This document shows positions 47,139-59,091 of a stretch of DNA of 64,000 nucleotides, piece by piece. Numbering within the stretch: position 1 is the first letter of the stretch; each line of letters starts with the position of its first letter. The DNA is taken from positions 9,982,934 to 10,046,933 of the forward strand of contig JAKGHH010000003.1 of the NCBI GenBank assembly GCA_022828595.1. The letters are read 5' to 3'. Under the pieces are notes generated by a model that worked only from the letters and a program-made list of their open reading frames with translations, was not told where the DNA came from and made no database searches. Both the position numbers and the translations under genes were made by a program. Source of the DNA: Nelumbo lutea. Taxonomy: Eukaryota; Streptophyta; Magnoliopsida; Proteales; Nelumbonaceae.

Positions 47139-49133
47139 ATCAATTATGATCAGTTTTCTCATATCTAATTCAAGCCCGACCCATGTGACTTAAGTGACGT
47201 TGCTTTATATATGCTTAAATTAAACCAATTAATTATTAATCATTGACTAATAAACTGACTAATTATTAATTAATGACTAATTATTGCAAATAAATACAAT
47301 AAAATTTATTAATTACTAACTAATTAATAATTAGTCAATAATTGAGCCAGGGTGGGCTCGGGTTAGGCCCACCCAACTTGCACCTCTAGCTCCTTTTGCT
47401 TCAATTTCTTTGAACAAAGCCCGTGCATCACACGGGTTTGAAAATTAATTTTAATAATATTGAAAATTGCTGTTTAATATTACCGAATTTTACTATTATA
47501 AAATTTAAAAAACTAAGAAAATCATTTAAAACTTAATTATTATTAAATTTAAATCCCCTAATCCATTTAAAAATAGAAAAAATCAACATTAAATAAAAAT
47601 TTAGTAAAAGTTAAAATAATCTGATAACAATTAGGAATTTCACAATGCTCCTTCTTGGAGTACAACTTGGATGGGTTGGCTTGGGTTGATCCTAAGTCTT
47701 AAACCTTGAGCTCAGGCTTGGCCCAACTCAAGGTCAAACCCAAATTTACCAACCTAAGCTTGATCCAATACATCTCGGATCATACTTGAACTTGGGTGTG
47801 TTGAGCTTTGTAACCCAATTTTCAAGTATAATAAATTGACCTTGGACATGCTCAGATTGATTGGGTTAGGTTGGAAACAGGCTACCTGAGGGCTCAACCC
47901 AAGCCCAACCTGTTAGGCCTGAGTTTTTTGGCCCAAAGCCCAGCTTAAAGATTACGAAGTCAAGCCCAACATGGGCAAAATCTCTGGTTGAGCCAGGTCA
48001 GGCTGAGGTTGGGCCCATCTAAGTTGCACCTCTAATTCTTCTTACCTCAATTTCTTTTAAGAAAGCTTCTACATCACACGAGTCCCAACTAATTTTCATT
48101 CTATTATTAATTGTAAAACCAACAAGCCATGGCTTCAAAACTAGCAAAATCTCCATTTTTATTTTTCATTCTACGGTCCCTAATAATGTTATGATTTAAT
48201 ATTATACTTTATGAAGCATATATGCAATATTCACAGAGTTTTCACCCTCTCTCTCTATATATATATAACCCTGAATTAATTTCTGAGCCCAAAAGAAGCA
48301 GAAGGAGAACCCAAAATCATGATCAATATTATTCGAGTGAAAGAAGAAAAGCCAAAGTTGGTCAATTTCCCAATGACATGAAGTCGATGCATAGTTTCTC
48401 ATGCTCAATGTCTGAAGAGTTTGTCCAGGAAACCAAAACTGGTAAACAGTCATCTTTTGACATAGTCTCAGTGGCATCCCCGCTCTTTGTCTTCCGAGTC
48501 CCCTTCATTCATTTTTAATAGAGTATTCTTTGTATAACCTTTTCCTTATGGAGTTATGGCTTTATAGCACTAATAGAAAGCGATGTCCATCTGAATTAAA
48601 TTAAATCTTTATTTTAATTACCTAAAGCTGACTTTTAGCCTAACATGGAGATATTAGACTAACCTAGGGCCGATATTTTTGCAAGTAACCATTCATTCAG
48701 ATGAATGTGTTTATCTCTAGTTGGCTCTAAAACTCTACAAAGTCTAACAAAGCATTTTAATTAGTGCCCTAATATTTAACCCTGTAAATCTGTAATCTAC
48801 GATATCCTTAGATTTACAAGATGTCAAGACAAGACGTTCACACTTGATCGTTACCCAATTTCAGTCAGGACCCTTAAGCATTTATTCTTTAATGCTATTT
48901 GATCTGTTCTTGAGGCTCTGTTTGATTCATCATTAAGGATATGGGAAAAATCAGTGTTTTTGAACCATGTTGATTTAGGTGGTTGGATCGTTTAGCTTGG
49001 AAATTATTCAGGCAATCGGCTCTATTTTATCCTTAATCTATTCTTTGGCCAAAAGCCATTGACTTAGTTAGCAATCCATCGATCCGGGCTGTCGAATTGT
49101 CAATTAGTTCAACCTAAATAATAGTTTTTGGCC

Positions 49134-49170
<37 letters not shown>

Positions 49171-51403
49171 TTAAAACAGGCCATCCATTCGAACCAGATG
49201 GTCAAACCACTGACCCCAAAACAAGTGGCCAAAGTGATTCCAGTTCCAGGTTGTTTTTTAAAACACTGTGGGTGCAAAATCTTACATGTAGGGTTCATTT
49301 GGTTTACAGTTGGAATTGGAATAATTTATTCTTATAGTCTGTTTAGTTCAAACAAAAATGAGAATGAAAATTGGAATTAGCAAGAATGAAATTTCATTCC
49401 CAAAGGCGAGGCAGGTGGCGGCCATTCCCTCAAATGGGTGAATGCCATTCCAGCAGGAATGGGAAATAGATTCTAATTCTACCCAACCAAACAGTTGAAA
49501 TTGAAATAACTCATTTGTAATTCCCAAAGGCAATGCCTTAGTATTATTTTATGTGTATTTGTACTGTACATATTTGTATTTATACTCCTTTCAAACCGAG
49601 CCTTAAATGATATAAAGAAAACAATTTTCCGCTATATCAGGGAAGAGATTTTTTTAGTAAAAAGAACAAGTTCCCGATATTCCACAGATATTTTAGCATG
49701 AATTCTTTCATTCTTATTTTATATCAAAACCAAACACAGCCTAAACTATTTCTTTTTTGTTTTTGGAATAATCTTTCCCAATAAAGTAAGAGGAACAAAA
49801 GATAGTATCTTTATAAATTCCCAATCTAAAGAGTTTTGTCTTATATTTATCCCACAAAGACATTTGTATTTATTAATTTTATCTTAACATCAAGATAAGA
49901 TAAAGTAATTTTATAAATATATATAGGTGATGTTGCTGAAAAAGCTACACCATAATGTTTGATTGGTTTTTGTAAATGGACCATACAGACTTCTCTTTAT
50001 TATTATTATTTTTTAATCTTACTTTTTGTTAGATGACTGAGTGAGTAGTAACGCCAAGGTGGTTGAGGGCAGAAGGAGATGATTGAGTTAGGACAACCAG
50101 ATAAAAAGGTAGATAATCTACTCTTTCATTAGAATAAGAGACAATTAAGCTTTCATCACTTACCTGCATGCAAAGAAGATTCTTACTAGTTACATCCTCT
50201 TTTTTATTTATTAATTGAATCTTGCACGATATAAAGATATTAGATAGATAGGCAGTGTTCAAAGCTTCAAGGTGTCGTAAGCAACGCCCACTGATCCAAA
50301 AGGAGGGACAGAAAGTAATTAAGTTGCGGGTTCCATAAGCAAGCAACAATTACACACCCTTAGAAGTGTAAAGTCATAATTTATATTGTCAAACAACCCC
50401 TTAGGACCCTTAGGCCCCATGGGTTTGATCATATGGATTATATGCATGAGATTCTCATTACATGAATTCTATTTCAACATTTTGTTCTGTTTAATGTCAT
50501 ATTTATTATTTATAATTAGTTTTTGGTACCGTAGCTGTTTTTAGTGAGATATTTTCCACTGTAAATAACAGTGCAATACCTCATTAGAAATGACCACGAA
50601 ACGGTTTGACAATGTTGCTTCCATCTAGGATAGCATGTAATGGTTTCACCTACATAAGATATATGTTAAAAAGGTTGCATTAGCAATGTTGCTACCACGT
50701 CACATCATCATTGTGAGAAACACTAGCCTCTTGCTTGAAACACCTTTTTAGTGTTTGAAGTGGTTGTGAATTACATGGATTCCTAGGCATTTCCGTTTCT
50801 ACTTGTTTCTCACTTAAAATGGTCTAACCAAATAGGTATTTTGACCATTGAAGCAGAATATCCTATGTGGCACCTACGTGAACTCAAAGCGGGCATGCAA
50901 CACCCCAGTACCAAACAACACCTAAATCATTTCTTATTATTACTTCAACAAATGTCTTAATTAAAAAAAGAAAAAAAATTACTTTTTTGGTCTTCCACTC
51001 CTTCTACCCCGCTTTAATAAAGGCAAAATTATTAAGTTTTTTTTTATTTTTTTCAATTTACTTAAAAAAACTATTGTTAATATTAAATAGGATTATTTTC
51101 CAACTTTTTCCGTTAAATGTATTTATTAATCATTTTTTGACACCCTACTGTCTACATTAAAACTTTTTTACAAAAATTTTAGTATGTTGTTAATAAAAGA
51201 TCGTCCTCGTTATGTAAAGACATCCCGAAGGCAAAAAGGTACATCACCCAAAAAGGTAATGCAAAGTGATGGAAATTAGGTCAATGGTTAGGTTTCTAAA
51301 TATTGTAGCGCAACTTGCTTTGATGGAAATATACGTCGCCATTCACTTGGCAAATAAATTATAGGTATGGTTATTTAGTGTTTACATATAAATTTTATAG
51401 TTT

Positions 51404-51470
51404 AATGTTAGGGTTTAGGGGTTGAGAGTTTAGGATTTAGAATTTAGGGTTTAGGATTTAAGATTTATAA
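51404..51470 (+). repeat. Degenerate telomere-like repeats
   Basis: Several TTTAGGG or near copies (TTAGGGTTTAGGGG, TTTAGGATTTAGAATTTAGG, GTTTAGGATTTAAG) lie in a 67-bp stretch. The plant telomere unit is TTTAGGG. This is a short interstitial, decayed array. Confidence 0.5.
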
Positions 51471-51599
51471 ATTAGATATAAAAATCAAGATTCAAAAGGA
51501 AGACACTATGATAGGAGCCAGGCCCAGTCACCCACATAAATAAATAAGTAGCTAGAAAAAAGAAGTTAGGATATCCTCCTCACACCAATCCACAACACA

Positions 51600-51665
51600 T
51601 CATAACTGCACATTGGGAACATCTCCCATACTATTATTCATGAGGAGATGTTCCCAATAAAGGGG
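51600..51665. repeat. Hairpin core of a foldback MITE
   Basis: ATTGGGAACATCTCC and GGAGATGTTCCCAAT are perfect inverted copies around a short loop. The core resembles those at 37540-37580 and 25890-25905. Element ends and target duplication were not identified. Confidence 0.5.
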
Positions 51666-52989
51666 CAATGCACTTTGTGATGAGCAAATTTCAATTGAAA
51701 AAAGAGACCCCATTGTCAGTCCGGATCAGGTAAGCACAATGTTAATCAGAAGCTTTCTTTGTTTCTTGATTCACATGATAAGAAGCCATGTTTTGTTTCA
51801 TGAGAAACGTTTTCCAAAGTTGGTCAAAAAGGTTATTTCCGAACGGGATTCTCTTTGGGCCAAGGAATTATTTAATGCGAAGAGCACTTAACAAAAAGCA
51901 GCAAATCCCAATAATGCGCCCACAGATTTTCCACATTCACGTCAAGATAAATCCTTGTCTGATCCAGCCCCGATCAGTTGACAGCTCTAACTCTAATACA
52001 GGTGGGAATGATACAGTAAACCCTTTATGGAGCAGGTTATGAATCCAAATACCCAATCGAGTCAGAATTATGGATAAATCGACCTGCCAGTCTGGTTCCC
52101 ATCATCCCATACTCATCGTGCTCACCTTAAAATCAGTTCTTCTGGAATCATTCTTGAATCTTGATCCAATTTCGATTCAAAAATGCTGCATGGACTAGAG
52201 TCATGAATATTGAAATTTGGAATTGGGACTTAAGGGATCACCTGCATTAATTTAGAAAAAGCTAAGCCGATCGCCAGGTTTCCACCAATGCAATGTCTAG
52301 GGAAGGATAGGTGTATGAACCCTCATCACCCAAGTCACAATGGAGCAACCCAACTGTTGCACCGAGCGACCAAGACCCACCCTTTATACAGTAGCTTAAA
52401 CATAGTTATTGTTATTTTTGTTTTGATTTAGGCTCAGTTTAAAAGGAGTACAAATACAAATATGTACAATACAAATGTATATAAAAACAACACAAAATAC
52501 AAGATTTTGCACTGTATTCCTTCCAAATTGAGCGTAAGGTATAGGTTACATGGTTGCATTTCTTTTATTTTCCTTACTTTTTATACGGTATGCAACTTTC
52601 CCTACTTCACTATCCTATATATACATTAATGTTTGTATGTAGATTTGGATGTAAAAGGAGCAGCAAGCAAAAATTTAAGCCATATATAAAAAGAGACGAA
52701 TATACAGCCACATATCTGACTATCTGAGAGTGAAGTTGTTTTGACCTCCGTTACATCAAATACATAAGCAACCTTCTGAAACCTGGAACTACGTGTAATT
52801 TCAAGCAAGTTCCGAACTCAGTACAGTTGGGTTTCGCTCATTAGTACTAGATTAAAGACGTAAAGTGTAAGAATGATTTGTTATCAGTTAGCATTTTTCA
52901 TGAATTAAGTCTACTTGGGAGTATAGGGATTAAAAGGTAGCATCATCCACTTACATTTGCATCACAATAAATAAAGCCCTTGAAATCCA

Positions 52990-55369
52990 TTAATCTCTTC
53001 CCATTATACACTTAACCAGATCCAGAATGCGAAAATAATCATAAAATAGAGCAGAATGTTTACCCTCGAGCCCATCTCTACTTACCCGATTCCCACCCGC
53101 AAGGTTATTACAAGGGCTCCCACCGACAATAAGATCAAAACCACCGAATGAGCTTATCAATTTTTCCAGTCTATCCCCATTCAGTTGTTGCACATCTGCA
53201 ATATCGATCAGATTTCCCGTTTGGTTGGTTTGTTCCCACCAACTACGGAAAATGTTTCTGTTTGTTTCTGAAATTTCAACTGAGACTACATTCTTCAAAT
53301 GGACCCCCAGCCGATGCAGAGCAACTTCAGCACCACCGATCCCTGAAAAGAGAGATAAGACGGAGATGCCATTTGGGAACATGTTCTTCAACACAGACAG
53401 ATGATAGGCCACTGTGTCAACCTGAAATAAGTCAACCTTAACAGCAGACATTTATATTTATATAAATAGAGAGAATGCAAAGAGAGCCGAGAATGCCAAC
53501 CTGAAATGAGTTACCCAGTGCTTTGATTCTATCTGTCCGACTGATTCCACCACCCCTTGTGTGGTTCTTTGGAAATCCTAACAACATCTCCATCTCATCA
53601 GGCTCAAGGGGTGCAACCTTGTTCCTCCCAACCCAAACCAGATTCCACCTTCGACATTCATCAAGCACATACTTTTGAACTTTCAAAGGTGGCTCACCAT
53701 CCCAGCCATCAAGGGCTTTGCGTATCCTCTCTGTCAGTCTCGCACTAGCAGTTACTGTCTGTAAGCAATTTAGCTTAGTTCTCCAATCCCACGAGGGCCA
53801 CCATTTCTTGGTCAGTGGCAGTGCTTCATGAATGGTAAGTGGTGGAATTGGTAGAAGAGGATACCTGTTGTGGATTGGGAGATTGTGAACATAACCTCTT
53901 TTTCTAGCAGCTGCACAGAAATGCTTTGAATCAACAAACTCTGGCTCTATGTCATACAGGAATCGTGAAATTGTCTGCCAGACTCCTTTGGGAGCAAGTG
54001 CCACATTCTCATAATAAAAATAGGGAGGTCCAATAGCTGCCTCTGGAAGTGTTCTATGGCTCATGGCCAATGGTTCACCTGGGACCCCAAATCCAATCAT
54101 TGGGTTTGGGAGACGAATTGTATCCTCATCATCTTCATCCATGATCTTCTTCTCACAGGCCTTATGCCTTTTCCTTTCCCACCTCTCATCTTCAAAGTAC
54201 TCCCTCCTCTTCCCTTTAGGAGATTTGTGGAAATGGCTTGGTCCTACCTGAGAAAATTTAAAAGATGATACCCTGAAAAGATCTTCTGATTGTACCTATC
54301 AGAAATAAAGGCAAGGATCAGAAATGTTTTTGATAATTCAAACTAGATCTACAGTTAAAAGTTTATCTACAAATTACTGTACACCAGAATCTAAAATGAG
54401 AAAAAGGAAGCACCAGATCTTCAGCAGGTACCTCATCTACATAAGCATCATCAACTGCTTTTGCCATCTCAGCAGCTGTTATAAAATCAGTCAGCTCCAT
54501 AATCGAGGAGCCTGGACCTGTAAACATTTCAACAAGTAATAAGAATAATAGTTGGAAGAAGTTCCAAGGATATTTACATGAACATCACTTGAAATATGGA
54601 GTTTCTTTTTTTTTATCAGCAAAGATTAATTATATTAATAGATCAGTACTAAAAATTTATAAGTAGAAAAGCCCACCTTGCAAATCAAAAACTTGGCATG
54701 ACTGTTAACACCTAATCAAGGGCAATGAACTAGGGAAAGGGAGAGAACAGAAAATAATACCATCATCTAAAATTTAGAATTATAAAGAGATGCTGATGAA
54801 CAGAATAAGGAACCTAGAAGGACATATGTCTCAATGTTACCAAGATTAGCAACCTAAGAGGGCGTTTGACAATGACTGAAGTTACTGATGTTAATTAACT
54901 ATTAAATTTTCAAGGGTATAGTAATCTACCCAACCTTAGCTTCAGCCATCAAGGAACCCACAACCTCCTCAAAAACCTATTTGCTAGAGACAAAGAAGTT
55001 TTTCAGTTCAACAACTTTAGCTGTTATCAAACTGCCCCTAAGGAACCATTACAAGGCCATAAATGTCAAAATTTTGAATAAAATGTCAGACAATTTAGCT
55101 CATATTCATCTGGGAAGAAACCGAGTTGTAGTAAAATTTACTTTACGCCCATCTCTTTTTATAAGAAATACCATTTCCAAGTCAGATGTATGCATGTTTT
55201 AACTGTCATCTTCCAACATTTATTGCAAGTTATAGCTATTAGATTATCAACTTTAGCCCAGATACACACCACATCTATCAATAGCTGTTGATGCCACATC
55301 TATAGGGTAGCCCATATCAACCAAAAGCAATAATTTCTTCTCCTTGTCAGATAATGGGTCCATGCTTTC
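52990..55369 (-). CDS. DRM-type DNA (cytosine-5) methyltransferase, 5' partial
   Basis: Domains-rearranged methyltransferase for RNA-directed de novo DNA methylation in the nucleus. Minus-strand exons 55369-55270, 54517-54432, 54295-53501 and 53421-52990 join in frame to 470 codons plus stop. A UBA-like helix bundle comes first (EKKLLLLVDMGYPIDVASTA, IDRCGPGSSIMELTDFITAA). A basic linker follows (KSPKGKRREYFEDERWERKR). The rearranged catalytic half is next: ENV at about residue 158, the AAARKRGYVHN block and SRTDRIKALGNSFQ. SAM-binding LSLFSGIGGAEVALHRLG and GGSPCNNLAGGNRVS with catalytic Pro-Cys at about 430-431 come last. Both ENV and PC are intact. Some words (AEVALHRLG, VSRDGLEG) recall DRM3-like members, but this is not certain. 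DRM proteins are usually about 600-700 aa, so upstream exons are missing or unrecognised; the first in-frame ATG is at 55363. Confidence 0.85.
54858..55038. mobile_element. PIF/Harbinger-like MITE in a DRM intron
   Basis: The left end GAGGGCGTTTGAC and the complement of the right end GGGGCAGTTTGAT are similar, and TAA occurs at both borders (54855-54857 and 55039-55041). It lies between the 55270 and 54517 exons. Part of it resembles 130-285. Confidence 0.55.
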
Positions 55370-56812
55370 CTGTAAAAGAAATCCGTTAGAACAAATCTCC
55401 TTGGCTATAAGGTTGTCAATGGATCAGATCACGACCTGGATCCGTTTGAATGAAATTTATTCAAGATATTCAAATCTTAAATGGTGTATTCATTTATAAC
55501 AAATCAAATTAGGATATATTTCCAATTGAAATTCAACCCAATAGATAATTGTATACATCTCCAAAATGTAGTCATTTAGATTTCTTCGCACATTGTAGTC
55601 TTATTTGTTTACTCAAAAAGAGAAAAAAATTTGTAGGTCTAAACCCTATAAAAAAAAAAAAAACATTCTAACTTCCTTCTTATAAGGATTAGCAATATAC
55701 AAACCAATCCAAGCCCAATTCATGTACAATTGAAACCATATTTGGATATATGAATATATCATTGGATTCTCATATAATAATAAGATCCACTCCAAGTCCT
55801 ACATGCTGAAAGCCCTACTGGCTACATTAAAATGACAAAACCCACAAAAGAGCTCCATGGAAGTGTCATACAGCACAGAAAATTGACATTATCAATTTTA
55901 TTATTCTAATGAAATTACTTTTTATATCATTGCATTAATGAAGGCAGAGGGCTCACTACAAAAAAAAAAAAAAAAGATGGGCTATTTGCTCAGCCAAGGC
56001 ATTGTTCTAATTAAATTATTATCTTTCTAGACACATAGCATCCCTGAACCTTAGGGCGGCAACTTTTTGCTAAAAATGGCGAAGGTTAGGTCCATATCCA
56101 GTCAATCCCTCCCAGCTTATTAGTTAATTTGGGCTTGGCTCGTAATTCTTGGATAGTTAGATCATTCTGGCATATATAATTTTTTTGCAGATCCTCAAGA
56201 AATCCTACACCTTCTAGTTGCTGAGAGACTAACAATTAGGTTTTATGGGTTTAATAGTATTCTTCTAACTGTTACATTAAACATGCCACTTTCCATGCAT
56301 AAACAAATAGAAATACACAAAATATAATTGTTACTCTACTTGTATCTTTTTAACACGTCTAAAACCTACCAAAGTTTGCTTGAAGCTCCACGCTGAGTTC
56401 ACAGTGCCACAAGATCAGACTTTTGGATCCTAGAGTGTTCAAAAATAAGGCAAGCTCAGATGAGGTGGTGGTGAAAAGGACAGTAATGCTTCTTTCATGG
56501 TTGGCCAACTATGCCCTCTTTATAAGCAGAAACTATACTTTCTTTTTTGAACATGGAAACCTATTTGTAATCACATGATTTTCTTGGATGGGTGATTTTA
56601 TACACAATTTAGATGTCATAAAACATTATAAGTTGTACATTCCCAAAGTACAGTCCCATGTTCATGGGCTCCTTTTGTATCTCTTTTTTTATCAATACAA
56701 TACTAAACTGTTTCAAAAAAGAGGCATACATCAAAACAAATAAGGAGTTTCTGATAATCAACTTGACAAGCCAAACCTTTTCACCCAATAAGTACAATAC
56801 TGTAGACCCAAT

Positions 56813-57234
56813 TAGGGATGGCATTTTTCCCCATCCCCAACGGGGACCCGACTTCCCCGACCCGATGGGGTCAGGGATGGGAATTGTTTTGGCGAGGCGG
56901 GGGTGGGGACGGGGATTAATAGGAATCCCCGATTGGGGTCGGGGTCGGGGATGGGGATTATGCATATCTATCTATATATATATATATCAAAATATATTTA
57001 AAAAATTATTTATAATTTAAAATTTTATTTATGTAAGTATATTTATTTTTCCAATAAATATTGTTATCTAAAAAATTTTGGGGATTCGGGTCCCTGCGAG
57101 GAACCCATCCCTATCGAGGATCGGGGATGGAGGACAAATTTCATCCTCGACGGGGATCGGGGATGGTTACGGGGGTTAATTTCATAATCGGGGTCGGGGT
57201 GGGGAATATGATCCCCGCCCCATTGCCATTCCTA
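56813..57234. mobile_element. hAT-like element of the GC-rich foldback family
   Basis: The 422-bp element begins TAGGGATGGCATTTTTCCCC and ends CCCCATTGCCATTCCTA. GACCCAAT flanks it perfectly at 56805-56812 and 57235-57242. The arms consist of CGGGGAYGGGGA/TCCCCRTCCCCG words, and the middle is AT-rich (56960-57060). It is non-autonomous, related to 28923-29658. Confidence 0.88.
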
Positions 57235-57541
57235 GACCCAATAGACCAATAAATGGTTAAAAAATGGGTCCTAATTATATAGGTCATTTATGGAACTGAG
57301 ATATGCACATCGAAATTCACCACCCATGTTAGGAAGACCGTATATAGTTGTCGGAAGGATTACATGGACATAAAGCCAGCACTGTAATATGGTGTTTAGA
57401 GCACAAATTTTAGTTATCATTTATTTAAGAGTTCATTCTTTTAAGTAAATAAATCTTTACCAGCAACTTTATCATTTATAGTAATTCCCAAATTTAATAC
57501 CAATAGTCAATCATTCAGCTAGAGGGTCACCATTGGAGCAG

Positions 57542-57611
57542 CTTATTTTTTATCCTTTCTTTTTTTTTTTGATGAATAACCACGCTTTTTGTCTTATTTT
57601 TTATCCTTTCT
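57542..57611 (-). mobile_element. Ultra-short LINE 3'-end insertion with 19-bp target duplication
   Basis: CTTATTTTTTATCCTTTCT occurs at 57542-57560 and 57593-57611. The 32 bases between them are a T-run then GATGAATAACCACGCTTTTT. On the minus strand this is a retroelement 3' end AAAAAGCGTGGTTATTCATC followed by poly(A). The ATTCATC-poly(A) end matches the insertion at 20112-20167. Confidence 0.75.
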
Positions 57612-58312
57612 CTAATCTCTGAGATATGTATGCTTTTTGTGAATCTTATAAGCCAGGCTTGTAAAGATCATATATGCAACATTTTGTACAGCTATTTGGA
57701 GGGGTCTTCCCTCTTTTTAATGCAATACAAATATCTCACTTATCAAAAAATGTATATATTACTAATTAATCAAGCCTTAATATTTAGGTACTGTACTTGA
57801 ATAGAGAATTAATGCATTCATTTTAAGTACTGGACTGGAATAGTCATTTTTTTATTTTTCTCTATTTTCTCACTAATCACATGACAATATTCATCATTTA
57901 GATGAATTTGCAAATTCTTCACTAGATTTGTAACCAATTTGATGAATTATCCTACAGTTCTCATGCAATTTTAAGCATTTTCTCTGAATACTCCTGAAAG
58001 TCCTGCATACAATAATGTGTATTTGCTGGTGAAGTGGCACAGTGACAGCATCTTGCCTTTGCCCTTTCAATGCCTTTGAGCAAAACTGTTTCAATTTTTT
58101 TCTTTGATATGTTTCAGTATATATTCTGGCATTCAGCTCTCTTTACTTTCTTTACACAAGTAACAGATCAAATAAGTCCAGCATATGCAGCCAATACAGT
58201 GGAAAGAAAATAATGCAATAATTTTACATGACAAATTATGATCATCATAAGATAACTCCTTGCAACTATATCATTAAATCATTAAATCATTAAATACAAT
58301 TTGAATGAGTCA

Positions 58313-58636
58313 ATGCTGTAGAGAGACTGGGCCGAATGGGCCCTAGCCCATTATTATCTTATTGATTGGTTCTGTCTTGTTATTTGTTCTTAACGGGCCT
58401 TTAATTCTTTTTATGTTTTCTAAGTATGCTGATGAGGTGGATGCCCACTTAAGGGCAGACTTGTAATTTATGTAATCTTAGTAAGATTAATAAAAGATTA
58501 GAGTGGAGAAAGAGGAGATTAGCGAACTCTTTCTTCTTCCTCTTGCTGTCTTCTTCTTCTTCTCTTCCTCTTTTGCTATAATCTGAAATATTTTTACTAT
58601 TTCTTATTGGTTTGAATCACATCTTGGTATCAAAGC
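58313..58636 (+). mobile_element. 5' LTR and primer-binding site of copia element 2
   Basis: LTR-like sequence starts TGCTGTAGAGAGACTGGGCC and ends near GGTTTGAATCA at about 58620. It has a polyadenylation-like AATAAAAGATTAG at 58489 and a pyrimidine tract at 58530-58575. Just downstream, TTGGTATCAAAGC (58624-58636) resembles an initiator Met-tRNA primer-binding site. Borders are approximate. Confidence 0.6.
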
Positions 58637-59091
58637 AGGTCTTCCTTCTCTTTTATTTTTTCTTTTCTTTTCCCATACACTCTTCTAATCAAAAGGTGTA
58701 TGGAGAGATAAGTTGTTGATTATTCAAAGAACTTGTATGCCTAGTTGGTATAGGGTTTGAAGAGTCAGAGTCTAGCTATGGATTGCCAAGAAAGTGGGGC
58801 TACTGATTTTTTGCCCAAAACCCTAGCCGCCTAGAGAGTTTCCAGTTACAAGTTAAAGAGATTGTTTGGGTGTGGTGCTCAAGGCTTGGAGGGTTCCTTT
58901 TGATCTCCGAAAGTGGGCGGTTGCAGTTGGAAGAGATTTGGGAAGCTCTGGTTGGAGCAGCTACTTCTTCTCTCTTTCTCCCCAGAGGCCAGGTATAGTG
59001 AAACCCTAGTTTTGGGATTTTGAAGTGCTAGACTGACCTGAATTAGGTCTATAAAGTTGAAAACCTTGTTTTTTTTTTTTTCGTCTGACCA

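Larger units (their letters stand above)
46817..52989. other. Intergenic, repeat-rich DNA without a recognised gene
   Basis: It begins with a 30-bp direct repeat at 46839-46868 and 46884-46913 (CATAGAGTTGATCAATGA). A partial GC-rich hAT-family copy follows at 46967-47138. Bases 47653-48035 carry CTTGGAGTACAACTTGGATG at one end and ATCTAAGTTGCACCTCTAAT at the other, an imperfect inverted pair. A (TTA)n microsatellite lies at 49136-49170, a foldback copy at 49310-49520, telomere-like words at 51404-51470, and a hairpin at 51600-51665. Short open frames at 48222-48518 and 51788-52042 have no recognisable domain. Confidence 0.45.
55370..58312. other. Region upstream of the DRM exons, no exon recognised
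   Basis: I searched the minus strand for a second UBA domain and an N-terminal DRM exon and saw none. The frame at 58094-57894 has no familiar domain. The region is AT-rich and holds the hAT element at 56813-57234 and the short retroinsertion at 57542-57611. Confidence 0.4.

Noticed and set aside
48222..48518. 98-codon frame preceded by a TATATATATA run, looking like a small gene with promoter
   Set aside because: No recognisable protein, an overlapping antisense frame of equal length, and no supported splice partner. I do not call it.
51788..52042. 84-codon plus-strand frame
   Set aside because: Composition and sequence are not protein-like for any family I know, and no splice or promoter evidence is visible.
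57894..58094. Minus-strand 66-codon frame considered as a DRM N-terminal exon
   Set aside because: No UBA-like helices or DRM motifs, and no suitable splice phase could be shown.
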